From Colocasia esculenta (taxonomy: Eukaryota > Streptophyta > Magnoliopsida > Alismatales > Araceae): DNA of 64,000 nucleotides. Of this stretch, positions 30,864-42,276 are shown in pieces. Under the pieces are notes generated by a model that was given only the letters and a program-made list of their open reading frames with translations, was not told the origin of the DNA and made no database searches. Position numbers and translations under genes: made by a program. The stretch lies in assembly GCA_014218235.1 (NCBI GenBank), contig CM024764.1, positions 68,237,184-68,301,183 on the forward strand, in the 5' to 3' direction. The stretch's first letter is position 1; each line of letters starts with the position of its first letter.

Positions 30864-33800
30864 ATGGCCGCATCCGTCATCTCCGGAAGTCTTGGGGGCT
30901 ACGGCGCTGAGTTTCTTACTCCTGAGCAGCAGGAGAGGTTCACGTTTGTGAAGACCAAGGTTTGTGGGAACAAGGCAGTGGATGTAGCTGATCTCGAGAA
31001 GAACGGCATGCACAGTGTAGTGGCAGCAATGAGCAGGATGCAGTGGATGGGAATCACCACCTTCTCTGAGGTAAGCTATCCAGACCTCGTGAAGGCTTTT
31101 TATGTATGCTTAAGATCAGAGGCAGACGGGTCTCTGGTTTCATCTGTCAAGGGAACCCAGATTAAAATAGATCATGAGTTATTGCATTTGTGTTTGGAGT
31201 GAAGACATCCGGGCACAGTGGGGTTCACACCGTGGACGCCCAAGCTAAAGGTCTTGGCATTGTAGGACCAGGGTTCAGACTGAGAGATGGTAAACTAGAT
31301 ATTAATCAGTTGAATGCTTTCAACCGCCTCCTTCATTTCATAGTTTGTCAGATTTTGGTTCCTAGAAGTGCAACATTCTCCACTTGTACCAAAGCAGACT
31401 CGGATATGATGTTCTGGGCCATACAGAACAAGGACATCAACATGGCCGAAGTAATGATTGAGAGGATGAAGTTTGCCCGTGATCAGATTTGGGATATAAA
31501 GAGCAAGCTTAATGTCTCTTTGCCCTATGCCCATTTGCTTACCAAGATCTTCAAACACTTTGGTGTTGATCTATCTAGGGCAGTAGTTGAGAAGATGGGC
31601 CAAGCAATTAGGTCCAGAAATCTGAGGAAGAGTGGGTTCTCAGTTGTTGGTGGAGTTTGGTCTAAGACCTCTGTGGCAGAGGGAGAGGCCATTATAGGGG
31701 ATATTCCAGATATTCAGGAAGAAGTGCCAGAAGCATAGCAGAACCAGCAGTAGCATCAGCAGCAGAAGTTGAGCCAGCAGTTGTTGTATCAGCAGTTCAA
31801 GAGGCAGCAGGACCATCTGAACTGGCAGCTCAAGTAGCAGGGACAGCAGAGCTAGCAGGGTCACCTGTAGTGGCAGTTGAATCTCAACCTCCAGAAGGAG
31901 TGGTAGGTGCAGCAGATCCTTTGCCCACCTCCATTGTTGCCTCTATCCTTAGAGAGGTGTTGGATTCTATTCATTCCACCCCAGTCACTCCAGAGGCTGG
32001 TGGAAATCCAGAGGAAGAGGTTGTGGCATCAGGCCACATTGAGGAATCAATTGCAGCAGAAGTCATTCAGGAGGAGCAAACAGTTGCTCCAGAAGATGTC
32101 TTGATGGAAGATGCTCCTATTCAGGGGGAGCAGCCTTGTGAAAGACAAGAGGTCACAGAAGAAGCAGCACACACTGATATGCCTATGGGCAGTGTGCCTG
32201 CTGAAGGAGTCTTTGCCAGTTCACAGGATGATGGCACTCAGGGGGAGGAACATGACAATCCCCCAGGTAATGATCCTAGAGATGGGGAGACAGCCAGCTC
32301 CTCAGAATCAGATGATGATCAGCAGCCTCCAGCTTCAGAGGCAAGGCAGAAAGGAAAAGAAGTGGTTTCCGGAGTTCCACTCTTAGCAGATACTCCTTTT
32401 GAGAGGCAGGTGAAACAGAGAATAGTCATAAATTTGAAGCCTGTCATTGAGAGATTGGATGCTCAAGGTACAATCTTATGCTCTCTTCAATCAGATGTTA
32501 ATTCCATTTTCATGAGCCAAGCTTCATCTTCCAAGGAGATTTCAAGTATCAGAAATGCCATGAAATGGTTCAACAAAGAGATGGGCAGCATGAAGACAAT
32601 GCTCTCTGAGATTCTGAAGGTGGTTGGAGCTCAAGTTCCTCCTCCTCCTCCACCTCCTGCAGCTCAAGTTCCAGAATCAGGGCCATCAGGGCCATCAGTT
32701 CCAGTGTCTAGGCCATCAGGGCCAGCAGCAGCAACAGCAGCAGCAGCAGAGGCAGAGGTCAATGAGCAAGGGCCTCCAGGGCCAGCTGAGAAGGTGTCAG
32801 GGCCATCAAGGCCATTGGAGTCTGAACCTGTGCACAGTTTGGCTGAAGAAGAAGTTTTGGTTCCTGAGCCCCAGCTCCCACTTCTTCCCAAACACCAGTT
32901 CCTCCATCCCCACCTTCATCCTCCACAGCACCTCCTGCTCCACAGACATTCAAGAAACCTCAACCTAGACCCATCTCCTCACCAACACCCTTTCCCTCTC
33001 AATCCACCTCCTCTCCTGCCTCCTCTACTCATATTCTTCCACCTCCACCTATCTTTGAGGTCCCTCCAGCATCCTCTGCTGGAGCCTCATCTTCCTCTGG
33101 TCCCTCCCTTGGACCAGATGTTGACATTCATTCTACTTCTGACTCCCTCCTTCATCCTTCTCCTCCACCCTCTTTCATCACTATAATCCCTGAGAGAGCT
33201 CAACTTGACTCTCCCTTTATTGAAAAAGTAAAGGATGAGTTTGAGGAAGCCATTCTCAGGACAGTCCTGAAAGTAGGGGATCACATCCATAAGGCAGACT
33301 CTTCTAGTTCTGCCCCTAAAAAGAGAAAATTTCTTCCTCTTTAGCTATTGTTTCAGAACCCAGATATCCTCCTCTGTGGTTCTCTCTCACAGTGGACAAC
33401 AGAAGTAAACCACTGTATAGAGAGTACCTTCAGAAGGTTGTTTTTGCTACCATTGTAAACCTTCCATTTCTTAACCTTTCTGACCACCTCAATGTTGTTT
33501 TACCCTTCTCTCCTCTCACCAAAATAGAGAAATCCAAAATCTTCTCTGTTGCTCACTCTAAAACAGAAGAGCAGTGGGGCAAAGGGCATAAAGAGCTGTT
33601 CAAGAAATATCTTCTTGCCAAGTCTGCCAGATTCCCTCCAAGGGACCATTCCCTGACCCTCTCAGAATGGTTCCGGATCCACCACAAGGATTGTTGGGGG
33701 TCCTTCATCCAAAAGGAAATCAAGATGGTCAGATACTTTCTTCTGTTCAACAACTATCGATATGTCCATCGACTTCCTGAAGTTCAGCTGAATCAATTCA

Positions 33801-34586
33801 AGGAGGCTATCAAAGCTCTGAATCCAGGCATTGCCCACACTGAAGCAGTTCAGATTGATTTTGCTACCCTTCAAGTGCCTGATCAGATTTGCCTCCCTCA
33901 GATCCATTTCCTTGTAATGGAATCCTCTGTTGGGTCTATTATCTTTGAGCGTTTTGCCAGAGTGATGGGAAGAATCAAGGTACAGAAAGCTTCTGGTTGC
34001 ATTTCACAGATTTCTCTTCAGAGAATATCACCAGGGCCATGTCAGTGCTGAAGTTCTAGCCCCTATCCTGTCAGAATGTGAGAGGTTGACACCCTCAGAA
34101 TGGACTAGACATTATCCCTTATCTGCTCAGCAATTATCTGATTTGAATGAAGCTCAAGCCAGAGAAGGAAAACCTACTGTTTCTCCTGCCACATTCTTGG
34201 ACATGAACTCCATTAACCTTGTGACTGATCCCCTCAAAGTTTGGGAGGAAAGATACAAGGTGTATGTAGCTCTACGCCAAGCTCTAAAAGAGAAACAAAA
34301 TTTCTATCCTGTGTCCATGGATCAGTTCCTTACCTGTGCCAGCTTTGGAACTGTTCACTTCCTCAAGCTGACCATGGATAAAGATTCTTATGCTGATCTC
34401 CTCTACAAGCAGCTCAAGCTTCATCTCCAAAGGATGGCTCCCTCCATGGGACCAGCCTACTCTTTATCCTTTGGCGTCTTTAAATTGTATTTTGAAGAGC
34501 AGGAAGAACAGGCATGGGAAACCATTTCTCACTTTGCCTCTCTTTTGTCTCCTGCTTACTATTTATCTGTACCTCCACAGTCTTAA
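30864..34586 (+). pseudogene. Third coding region of Sirevirus A, in the env-like position
   Basis: About 1,240 codons from ATG 30864 to TAA 34584-34586, with one-base breaks near 31195, 31740, 32870, 33330 and 33990. Order: (1) a folded N-terminal domain of about 290 residues (VKAFYVCLRSEADGSLV ... LLHLC ... NRLLHFIVCQILVPR), which resembles the 'putative plant transposon protein' family (PF20167) as I recall it; (2) an Ala/Val/Glu-rich acidic stretch; (3) a coiled-coil-like segment around IRNAMKWFNKEMGSMKTML; (4) a long Pro/Ala/Gln linker; (5) SSSAPKKRK, an SV40-type nuclear localisation motif; (6) a conserved C-terminal domain with LSEWFRIHHKDCW and FLKLTMDKDSYADLL. I see no signal peptide or transmembrane segment, so the 'envelope' label is not supported. 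Function unknown. Confidence 0.75.
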
Positions 34587-34661
34587 TGAAATATCTTTGT
34601 TTGTGTGCTCCTATATCTTTTCTCTTCATTCTTTGTCTCAGATTATCTTTTTGCTTAATGA

Positions 34662-34769
34662 CAAAAAGGGGGAGAAAATACTTAGCATGTCTGAAATACA
34701 TTCTGCAAATGTTTAGATATTTTTATCCATGCTTATTGTTAAATTTTGTCATCACCAAAAAGGGGGAGA
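34662..34769 (+). other. Duplicated polypurine tract of Sirevirus A
   Basis: CAAAAAGGGGGAGAAAA at 34662-34678 and CAAAAAGGGGGAGA at 34756-34769, the latter directly before the 3' LTR. Both are preceded by TGAC- or TCACC-type bases, as in Sirevirus B. Confidence 0.88.
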
Positions 34770-34770
34770 T

Positions 34771-37102
34771 TGATGATCAGTCTGTCCCCATGTAATTTTA
34801 ATTACCTATTTATTTTTATTATTTTTGGTGATTAACAAAATTCCTTCAATAATTTCTAACATATATTTCATAAGTCTTAAGTACAGGAAATATACCAAGG
34901 TCACACAAACCAATGTTGGTAAGCATTACCTCTCTGAAGCTTTTATCTTGTCAAGATCATATTTCTCTAAGTCCACATCGACTTCTGTTGAAAGTCACAA
35001 CGACTTCCTTTAGTGCTATAACGATTTGAATTCATAACGATTTCTTAAGTGTCTGAACGACTTCTTTACTGTGACATCGTTTGATTACAAACAAATCGTT
35101 CTCACAATGATTCTATAAGTCATCGCAACGATTTGTTCAGAACTCGTACGACTTGTCCGTCGCAACGATTCTTAAGTCATCATAACGATTTCTTTAGAAT
35201 TCGTAACGACTTGCTCGCCCTAACGATTTCTTAAGTCATCATAACGATTTCTTTAGAATTCGCAACGACTTGCCCGTCGTAACGATTTCTTAAGTCATCA
35301 TAACGATTTCTTTAGAATTCGCAACGACTTGCTCGCCGTAACGATTTCTTAAGTTATCATAACGATTTTTTAGAAATCGCAACGACTTGCTCGCCGTAAC
35401 GATTTCTTAAGTCATCATAACGATTCTTTAGAATTCGCAACGACTTGCTCGCTGTAACGATTTCTTAAGTTTCATAACGATTCTTTAGAATTCGCAACGA
35501 CTTGCTTTCTGCAACAATTTGTTTAGAGCTCATAACGATTTGCTTTACGCAACAATTTCTTTAGAGCCATAACGATTCTTCGCGCAACAATTTCTTTAGA
35601 GCTCATGATTTGCTTCGCGCATCGATTTCTTTAGAGTTCATAACGATTTGCTTCGCGCATCGATTTCTTTAAGCTCATAACGATTTGTTAAGTGTTCATA
35701 ATGATTTCTTCGGTGAACACAACGACTTACTTTCTATAACGATTTGTTAAGTGTTTCCCAACGATTTCTTTAGTGAACACAACGACTTGCTTTCTATAAC
35801 GATTTTTAAGTGTTTCACAATGATTTCTTCATTGAACCAATGACTTGCTTTTTATAACATTTATTAAGTGTTCATATTGAATCCTTCAGTAAAGTAACGA
35901 TTTGCTATGACTCATAACGACTTGATCAAACTGACTTGATCATAACGATTTCATAAGTCATATAGACAACGACTTTATGGTTTATCGACTTGACATTTAT
36001 CTTAAAGTTTGAATAGTCAAAGTCTTCTGTTATCTGTCTGACTTCTGTGCATTTAATGAAGACAGAACGTATATCTGCATGCATACAGATGATATCTTTT
36101 CATTATCGTGCATATTCTGTCAACATCTTTTAGAACAAGCTACTTGGCATTGCTATTTTGGTGAATATTATCATCAACGTTTACTGACACCAAGAGACAG
36201 CCTAGCTGTCTACTATTCTAGCATTTAATATGTGCAGGTCCTAAAGACATTCTGTCATACAACGTTGGACCATATAGACGCCAGAATACCTTATCTCTTT
36301 GCGTGCTCAACTAGATAAAAGATTGTTGAAGCTTCCAAATGTCAAGCAGTCTAACGTTTACTTGGACAAGAGACAACGGATACTCCAACGACAATATTCA
36401 AATTGGAGATTTAAATACAAGACAGAAGAGAGAGAATAAAAAGACATGGTGTGGAGAACAAGCATCTCATATACAGCATTAAATTCTTCTGCAAGAAGTC
36501 TAGATCCAAGAATCTCATTCCTCATCATCTTTAGCTCTTCGCTCTCCGTGCTGTAATAGAATTTCTAAGAGAGCCCGTGTAGTTCTGAGTGTGTGTCTTG
36601 TTTAGATCTCTTGCTCTCAGTGCTTGTTGCTTCAGATCTTGGCTTGTAAAAGCTTGATCTAGGGGCTTGAATTCATTCTATTCTCTTTGTGGTGTTTCCC
36701 TTCGTGTGTGAAGGAAGACCTGGTGGGATCCAGGGTGCTGTTTCCCTTCAGATGTGAAGTAGGACCTGGTGGGGTATCCAGGGTGTTGTTGTTCCCTTCT
36801 GGGGTGAAGGAAGACCAGCTGAGCTGGGTGTTGTAGTGTCCATAGGGGGACTGCACCCTAGTTAGTGAAATCCTGAGTTGTTGCTCAGGGACTGGACGTA
36901 GGACTCCTAAGGAAAGGAGGTCCGAACCAGGATAATTCCTTGCGTTGTGTGATTGATTCTTTGTGGGTTTGTTGTTCATACTAACTGTTACTAACCAACA
37001 TCGAAGATTGTTTTTGTGTATATTTTTACATATAGGTGTCACCTAGATAGATATTTTTAAAGCCCCATTCACCCCCCCTCTGGGCTTGTCAACTGGGCAA
37101 CA
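34771..37102 (+). repeat. 3' LTR of Sirevirus A
   Basis: 2332 bases, colinear with the 5' LTR. Compared with it, this copy has many isolated one- to three-base losses (for example near 35146, 35170, 35570, 35605, 36235, 36340 and 36475) besides substitutions. It ends GGGCAACA, followed by TSD ATCTC. Confidence 0.93.
34990..35975. repeat. AACGACTT/AACGATTT word array, 3' LTR of Sirevirus A
   Basis: This is the counterpart of the 5' array, with the 59-base unit at about 35155-35510 and shorter units after it. Some words that have decayed to AATGA in the 5' LTR are intact here, and the reverse also occurs. Confidence 0.9.
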
Positions 37103-37107
37103 ATCTC
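37103..37107. repeat. TSD ATCTC, right flank of Sirevirus A
   Basis: It matches 23255-23259. Sirevirus B gag resumes here. Confidence 0.92.
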
Positions 37108-37859
37108 ATCATTCTCACTATCACTAGACGATTCAGATTCATCACTTTCCTGTTGTGCCTCTTTCTTAGAACTTGAAGAACTTTTGTTAGAGGCTTTTAA
37201 GCAATGGATTTTCTAGGATTTACCTCAGTTTCTTTTCTTTTCATATTTTTTTCATATGTCATCAGGGATCCAATTAGTTCATCCAATTTCATTGTGGAAA
37301 GGTCTTTAGAATCCTCAATGACAGTAGCCTTAGTATGCCAAGAGGATGGAAGAGACCGAAGTATCTTCCTAACTAAGTCACTTTCTGAGTACTTTTTTTT
37401 AAGACCCTTCAACCCATTTATTATTAGCATGAATCTAGCAACATATCTGAAATGGTTTCTTCATTTTTTATTTTAAACATCTTATATTCAGATACTAGCA
37501 TGCTTGCTTTGGTTTCCCTTACCTCAGACATACCTTCATAAATGAGCTAAAGCTTGTCCCACATTTCTTTTGCTGAGATACATGTGGAGACTCTTGAAAA
37601 GTCCTTGGGATGCACGGCGCACTGCATCATGTTCAATGCACTCCAATTTAAGGTACCTTTCCTAATCTGTTCTCGAGTCTATGTACCTTCGTCAGCGGCA
37701 ACTCATATGCTCCCTTGCTGACGATTTCCACAGCTCGTAGTCTTGAGATCTCAGAAAACCTGCATATGATTTTTCCAATATGGATAGTCAGTGCCATCAA
37801 AGAAGGGTGGCCTAGACACTGAGTATCCTTCAGCCATAAACCCCTTGTTAGTTTCCATG
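37103..37859 (-). pseudogene. Gag N-terminal half of Sirevirus B
   Basis: The start codon complement is at 37857-37859. The protein begins with a RPPFFDGTDYPYWK block, breaks frame near 37755, and resumes downstream with RKILRSLPSSWHTKATVIED and KLDELIGSLMTYEKNM (37197-37430), the conserved Sirevirus gag core. The sequence then passes into an acidic Ser-rich region and is cut by Sirevirus A at 37107. It continues at 23259. Confidence 0.83.
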
Positions 37860-37895
37860 AGATCGAATTTCTCCTGATCATGAGATCAAGCTATT

Positions 37896-39160
37896 AAAGC
37901 AATAAATTGGCGAAACCTATCTAAACCAGTAATCTAGAAGGGGGGTTGAATAGATTACTACCAATTAGAAGCACCATGACCTTCTTTTCGATTCAACACT
38001 GACTTATCAAAAACTTAAACATATTTATATAGAATTTGAACTATGATGTGTATGCTTATTGTGAGTAGAACGAATAGCAACCTATCTAGCTTGTGAGTAA
38101 TCAACGTGCCTACCAAACATCTATCATGAAACGTTCAAACCATAGGACATGAAGATTTAAGGTGGTTCGGAGTACACAACTTGTGTATTCTACGTCCACC
38201 GTCTACACACACACGCAGAACAACTGCTTATGAGCGAGTTCAACTCTACAACACACACCCCACGTTGTCTGATGTAAACCCATAATCAGAACAACAATCC
38301 ACACGTGGATCAAGCACAAGGAACGCTTGAACCACTACCACACACACAAAGTAGTGAAGAGTGGAAAGAAAAGAAGAGTTCAGAGATGTAGAAACAAATC
38401 CTGATGTAGAACTCTTCGTAGTGGTCATCTAGAGAAACTTCAAGCTTCGTCTTGATGATTATCAAATGGTGGAGAAGCTTGAACCGTGGACGAATCGACT
38501 TCAATCCTGCTCGAAGAATAGATCTTCCTTGTTCTGAAAAGAGAGTTGAAGCAGAGCAGCAGCGAGAAGCTCTTCTTTGGGTTTTGCTTGGGGTTTTGAT
38601 ATGGTGGCTTCTTTTGCGAAAATATCTTCATATGACCTATATATGGGTGTCCAAGTATGGAGAGTCGTGCTTGAAGGGATCACCCCAATACAGATCATAT
38701 CCTGACCATCAGATCTGAGTTTCTCTTCGTCTGTCGACAGGCACTTCAGAGCTATCGACAGCTACTGCAGACTTTTGGTTTCCAGAACCATCATGCTGCT
38801 GGAAGTCCTTAGTTGTCGACAGGCGATTGGTGGTTGTCGACAGGCAGCATGTATATGTCGACAGGTACATTGTATATGTCGACAGCTACTGCTCCAATTG
38901 AGCTTCCAATAGCTTGATTGTTGTTGGATGGCCCATCTGTCGACAGGCACATTCCTGGTTGTCGACAGGTAGTCACTTGAAGTTCATTTCTTGTTCGTTT
39001 TCACTTGGTTCTTGTTGCTTGACTTGTATGCATTCACATCTACATTGAGAAACATTCTAAGTTAGATAAATTGAATGCATAGCATGTTTCAACCATTCAC
39101 ACAACATCAATTAACATTACTCATCATCAAAAACATTTAAGCACATGTTGTAACCCAACA
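37896..39160 (-). repeat. 5' LTR of Sirevirus B
   Basis: It matches 15967-17217. It runs from about 37896 (end next to a decayed PBS region of about 35 bases) to TGTTGGG at 39160, followed by TSD TAACT. A TATA box lies at 38637-38644. Eight GTCGACAG-type words lie at 38730-38970, of which only one has lost its CG core pattern, so this copy is better preserved than the 3' LTR. Confidence 0.87.
38730..38970. repeat. Eight CTGTCGACAG-type words, 5' LTR of Sirevirus B
   Basis: These are paired words identical in order and spacing to those at 16786-17030, starting about 90 bases upstream of the minus-strand TATA box. Confidence 0.88.
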
Positions 39161-39165
39161 TAACT
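39161..39165. repeat. TSD TAACT, right flank of Sirevirus B
   Basis: It equals 15962-15966 and marks where Sirevirus B entered the gag of Sirevirus C. Confidence 0.9.
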
Positions 39166-40327
39166 ACTGTTTTATATTTATCATATAATTCATTGAATGC
39201 ATCTTCTAGATTATCTGAGTCGGATTCTGAACATGAAGTAAAAGATGTTTCAGAGTTTACCTGGTCTAGTCCTGCCATGAGGGCTAGATTGACTTGTTCC
39301 TCTTCTTCTGATTCTGAACTTAAGGAATCTGAAGTTGTAGCTTCTTCATTATCCCAGCAGCAGCCATAGCCTTCTTTTTTAATTTTCTGAATCTTCTTTC
39401 TTTCCCTTTCTTTTTATCAAATTTTTTAGTCGGTTCCTTCTTCTTTAGTTTTGGACATTCTGATTTGTAGTGTCTAAGCTGATTGCATTTATAGCGTGTT
39501 GGCTCCTTCTTCTTTTCTTTTCTAAAGTGTTTTCTTTGACCCGAATTTCTCCTTCTTTGCAAGAATTCATTGAAGGTTTCTTGACAGCATGGCTTCATCA
39601 TCACTGTCATCTGATTTTTCTTTTGATTCTTCAGAGGAGGAGGAGTCTGTAACTTTCAAAGCATTTGGCATTTTCTTTTTCGAAGTGCTTTCAGAAAATC
39701 TTTCCATGTTTATTTCATGAGCTATGAGTGAACCAATTAATTTATCAATGGGAAGTTTTGTTAAATCATGAGCTTCCTCTATAGCAGTGACCTTAGGGTC
39801 CATGAAAGAGTTTAAGGATCTAAGTATTTTCCTAACTGTTTCGTCATCAGTAAGAGTTTTACCAAGAGAGTTTAGACCAACCACTATATTTGAAAATCTA
39901 TTGTACATTTCAGTAATGTTTCATTTGGAAGTATTTTAAATTGTTCATATTTGTGAAACAAGAATATCTATTCTAGTTTGCTTAACTTTGTATGTTCCTT
40001 CATAAGCTACTTGCAACTTATCCCACATTTCTTTGCAAATTTACATGTTGATAATCTATTAAAATCTCTTTTTGATAATGCACAGCATAGATAATTTCTA
40101 GCTTTAAAGTTTAGAGATAATTTAACCTTATCAGCTACTGTAATTGCAGTAGTACCTTCAGCAGGAACAATAATGAAATCACCTTATTCAATTACCTGCC
40201 ACAGATCAAAGTCTGTACCTTTGATGAAGCATTCCATTCGCATCTTCCAGTATTGGTAGTCCTCACCATCAAAGAATGGTGGTCTGGTAACTGACTGACC
40301 TTCATTGTCGTGAGCTTCAGCTGTCAT
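39166..40327 (-). pseudogene. Gag N-terminal part of Sirevirus C
   Basis: The start codon complement at 40325-40327 gives a protein opening with RPPFFDGEDYQYWKMRMECF. Stops and frame breaks lie around 40180 and 39930. The 113-codon frame 39567-39908 has RKILRSLNSFMDPKVTAIEE. The next frame has a zinc knuckle reading RYKCNQLRHYKSECP, in which the CX2C spacing looks degraded. It ends at the Sirevirus B insertion and continues at 15961. Confidence 0.82.
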
Positions 40328-40364
40328 CTCTTCTCAAATCTTTCAATTCTTCTGAGAAGACCTC

Positions 40365-40376
40365 GCTCTAACACCA
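40365..40376 (-). other. Decayed iMet primer binding site of Sirevirus C
   Basis: The minus strand reads TGGTGTTAGAGC, two changes from TGGTATCAGAGC, two bases from the LTR end (..CCAACA). Confidence 0.8.
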
Positions 40377-41114
40377 CTTGTTGGATCGAGATGGCACTAT
40401 AGATGTCCTAGAAGGGGGTGAATAGGACTTCTTTGCGCCTAAAAAAAACTTTATCTAAATGATAAACAACACTAAATAATTTCGTTAGTAATTAGTGTGA
40501 TGTGTGTGAAACAAGTGAAAAGATTTGGCAAAATCAATCACATAAGAGGGCACAAAAGATTTATCCTGGTTCGGCCCTTCCTACATGGAAGTCCTACGTC
40601 CAGTCCCCAAGAAACCACTTGGGATTTCACTAAACTATCAAGAACACTTGACCTTCTCTCAACCTAGAGAGGGATTACAACCCACTTGCTCCCAGCATGT
40701 CTTCCCTTAAACAAGGGGTACAAAGACCATCTACACTTGTAGATCTTCCCTTCACAAGAGGGGTACAAAGGATACAAACCTCTGCAGGTTACTTTACACA
40801 GAAGTAAAAAGCTTGTGTGTCGGCTCAACAATAATGAGCAAACACATAAATTCACAAAGAAGAACAGATGAGAGTGAAATGTAAATCCTTTCTGAAACAA
40901 ATGATGGACTGAGAAGATCTGAATTGCAGTAGTCCACTAAGGAAAGAAAACTTCAATTACTGAAGGAGAGCAGAAGTCTTTTTGACTGAGTCGTGGCTCT
41001 ATTTTCTCTTTGATTTGCTCTTCTAGCTTTCAGATGGGAGTGAAGTGTTGGCTTGTTGAGTCTTCTATTGCATCTATGTATGTTCTATGTTTTTGTGTCT
41101 CCAGGCTTCAGCTT

Positions 41115-41124
41115 CTTATATAGG
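41115..41124 (-). promoter_or_regulatory. TATA box in Sirevirus C LTR
   Basis: The minus strand reads CCTATATAAG. The hairpin word array lies about 730 bases upstream of it. Confidence 0.55.
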
Positions 41125-41849
41125 CTTCAAACTTTTTGCCTGTTTGAATTTGGCCGTTGGAAGCTATCCGTTTGAAGGAGATAGCCATTGATAGAGGGCT
41201 TTAATCTTCTTAGGTTTCTCTATCGAATCCTTAGCTTCATGAGTCCAACGTCTCTAGGCTATATGTTGTAGCTTCATGCTTGAAGGACTTCTATCATGAT
41301 TGTTCTGCGGAATCCATGCTTTGTGCAGAGATTTAGCCATTCCTTATTAAATGTTCTGCAAACCTGAAAGGACTGGATAAGAGAAAATGCATCCATACAT
41401 GCTTTCGGAGGTAGGTGCGATAAAGAATATGATATCAAAGCATTCATACAGAAGTTCAGAATATTTAAGAATGAACAGACAGTTGCACACATTTTTCTTC
41501 TGCAAGTCATGGTATTTCTGACAATAGTAGGTAGGTTCTGACAGATAGCCCATTAGACTTATCAAGCATTTAATTTTTGACAATCCATCAACCACAGATC
41601 AACTTATCTTACTGTCAGAAAGAGATAGCAAATATATCTTATATATTATAGATTCCAAGGGAGATACTACTCAGAAGAAAAAGGTTTTGAATAAAATATT
41701 TTTCCCTCCAAAAGAATAATTGAACTTTTAAGAAAACTTTTCCAAAGTAAGATATACTTCAATACAAAGTTCATGTGTCTTAATTGGTACTTATAAATAA
41801 AGGTTTGATTTTTCAGCTAAGTACAGATATGTAACAATCAACAAGAGAT

Positions 41850-42276
41850 ACTTCGACTTTTAAGAAGTCGGAGTAAGACTAAATAGAAACAGTAAACTTC
41901 GACTTTAGGAATACTACTACTTTGACTTCATTAAACTCAGATGAGAAAGCAATGACTTCGACTTCCTTGGGAAGTCGGAGTACCAACAACATATAGCGGA
42001 TTTCGACTTATATGAAGTCGGAGTATGCCCAACTTTGACTTTTAAGAAGTCGGAGTTCCTTCAGACTTCGACTTTCCAGGAGTTGGAGTAAGGCTCAAAC
42101 GATACAAGGACTTCGACTTTCCAAGAGTCGGAGTAAGCTAGACTTTGACTTTACAGGAGTCAGGGTAAGGTTGGACTTCGAATTTTCAGAAGTCGGAGTG
42201 TTTCCATACTTCGACTTTCAAGATGTCAGAGTGTATCTTATTAATGCTTTACTTCGACTTTTCAAGAGTCGGAGTT
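41850..42276. repeat. About twelve ACTTCGACTT...AAGTCGGAGT hairpin words, Sirevirus C LTR
   Basis: Each unit is an inverted repeat of about 24 bases: CTTCGACTT, two to six bases, then AAGTCGGAG. Units are spaced about 30-50 bases. Most are complete; a few have TTTGACTT or GTTGGAG decay at the CG. The linker sequences between units are unrelated, so the word rather than a longer unit is what recurs. Confidence 0.88.

Larger units (their letters stand above)
23260..37102 (+). mobile_element. Sirevirus A, near-complete 13.8 kb Ty1/copia element
   Basis: 5' LTR 23260-25608, iMet PBS 25611-25622, gag, protease, integrase, RT, RNase H, a third coding region (30864-34586), two polypurine tracts, and 3' LTR 34771-37102. 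TSD ATCTC flanks both sides. Both LTRs start TGATGATCAG and end GGGCAACA. The gag with GPKRIWVPK end, the length, the 3' coding region and the tandem polypurine tracts identify the Sirevirus/Maximus lineage. All catalytic residues checked are intact, but one-base frame breaks occur near 25800, 27680, 29385, 31195, 31740, 32870, 33330 and 33990. Confidence 0.95.
15967..39160 (-). mobile_element. Sirevirus B (Ty1/copia), full length but split by Sirevirus A
   Basis: LTRs lie at 15967-17217 (3') and about 37896-39160 (5'), with TSD TAACT on both outer sides (15962-15966 and 39161-39165). Removing Sirevirus A and its extra ATCTC leaves an element of about 9.3 kb: gag 37859-37103 continuing at 23259-22070, protease, integrase, RT and RNase H down to 18902, a 1.6 kb non-coding 3' region, and two polypurine tracts. 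Unlike A it has no third coding region. It carries CTGTCGACAG words in both LTRs, in the 3' region and in the coding region. Confidence 0.9.

Noticed and set aside
30864..34586. Envelope glycoprotein of a retrovirus-like element
   Set aside because: No signal peptide, cysteine-rich ectodomain or membrane segment; a nuclear localisation motif is present instead.
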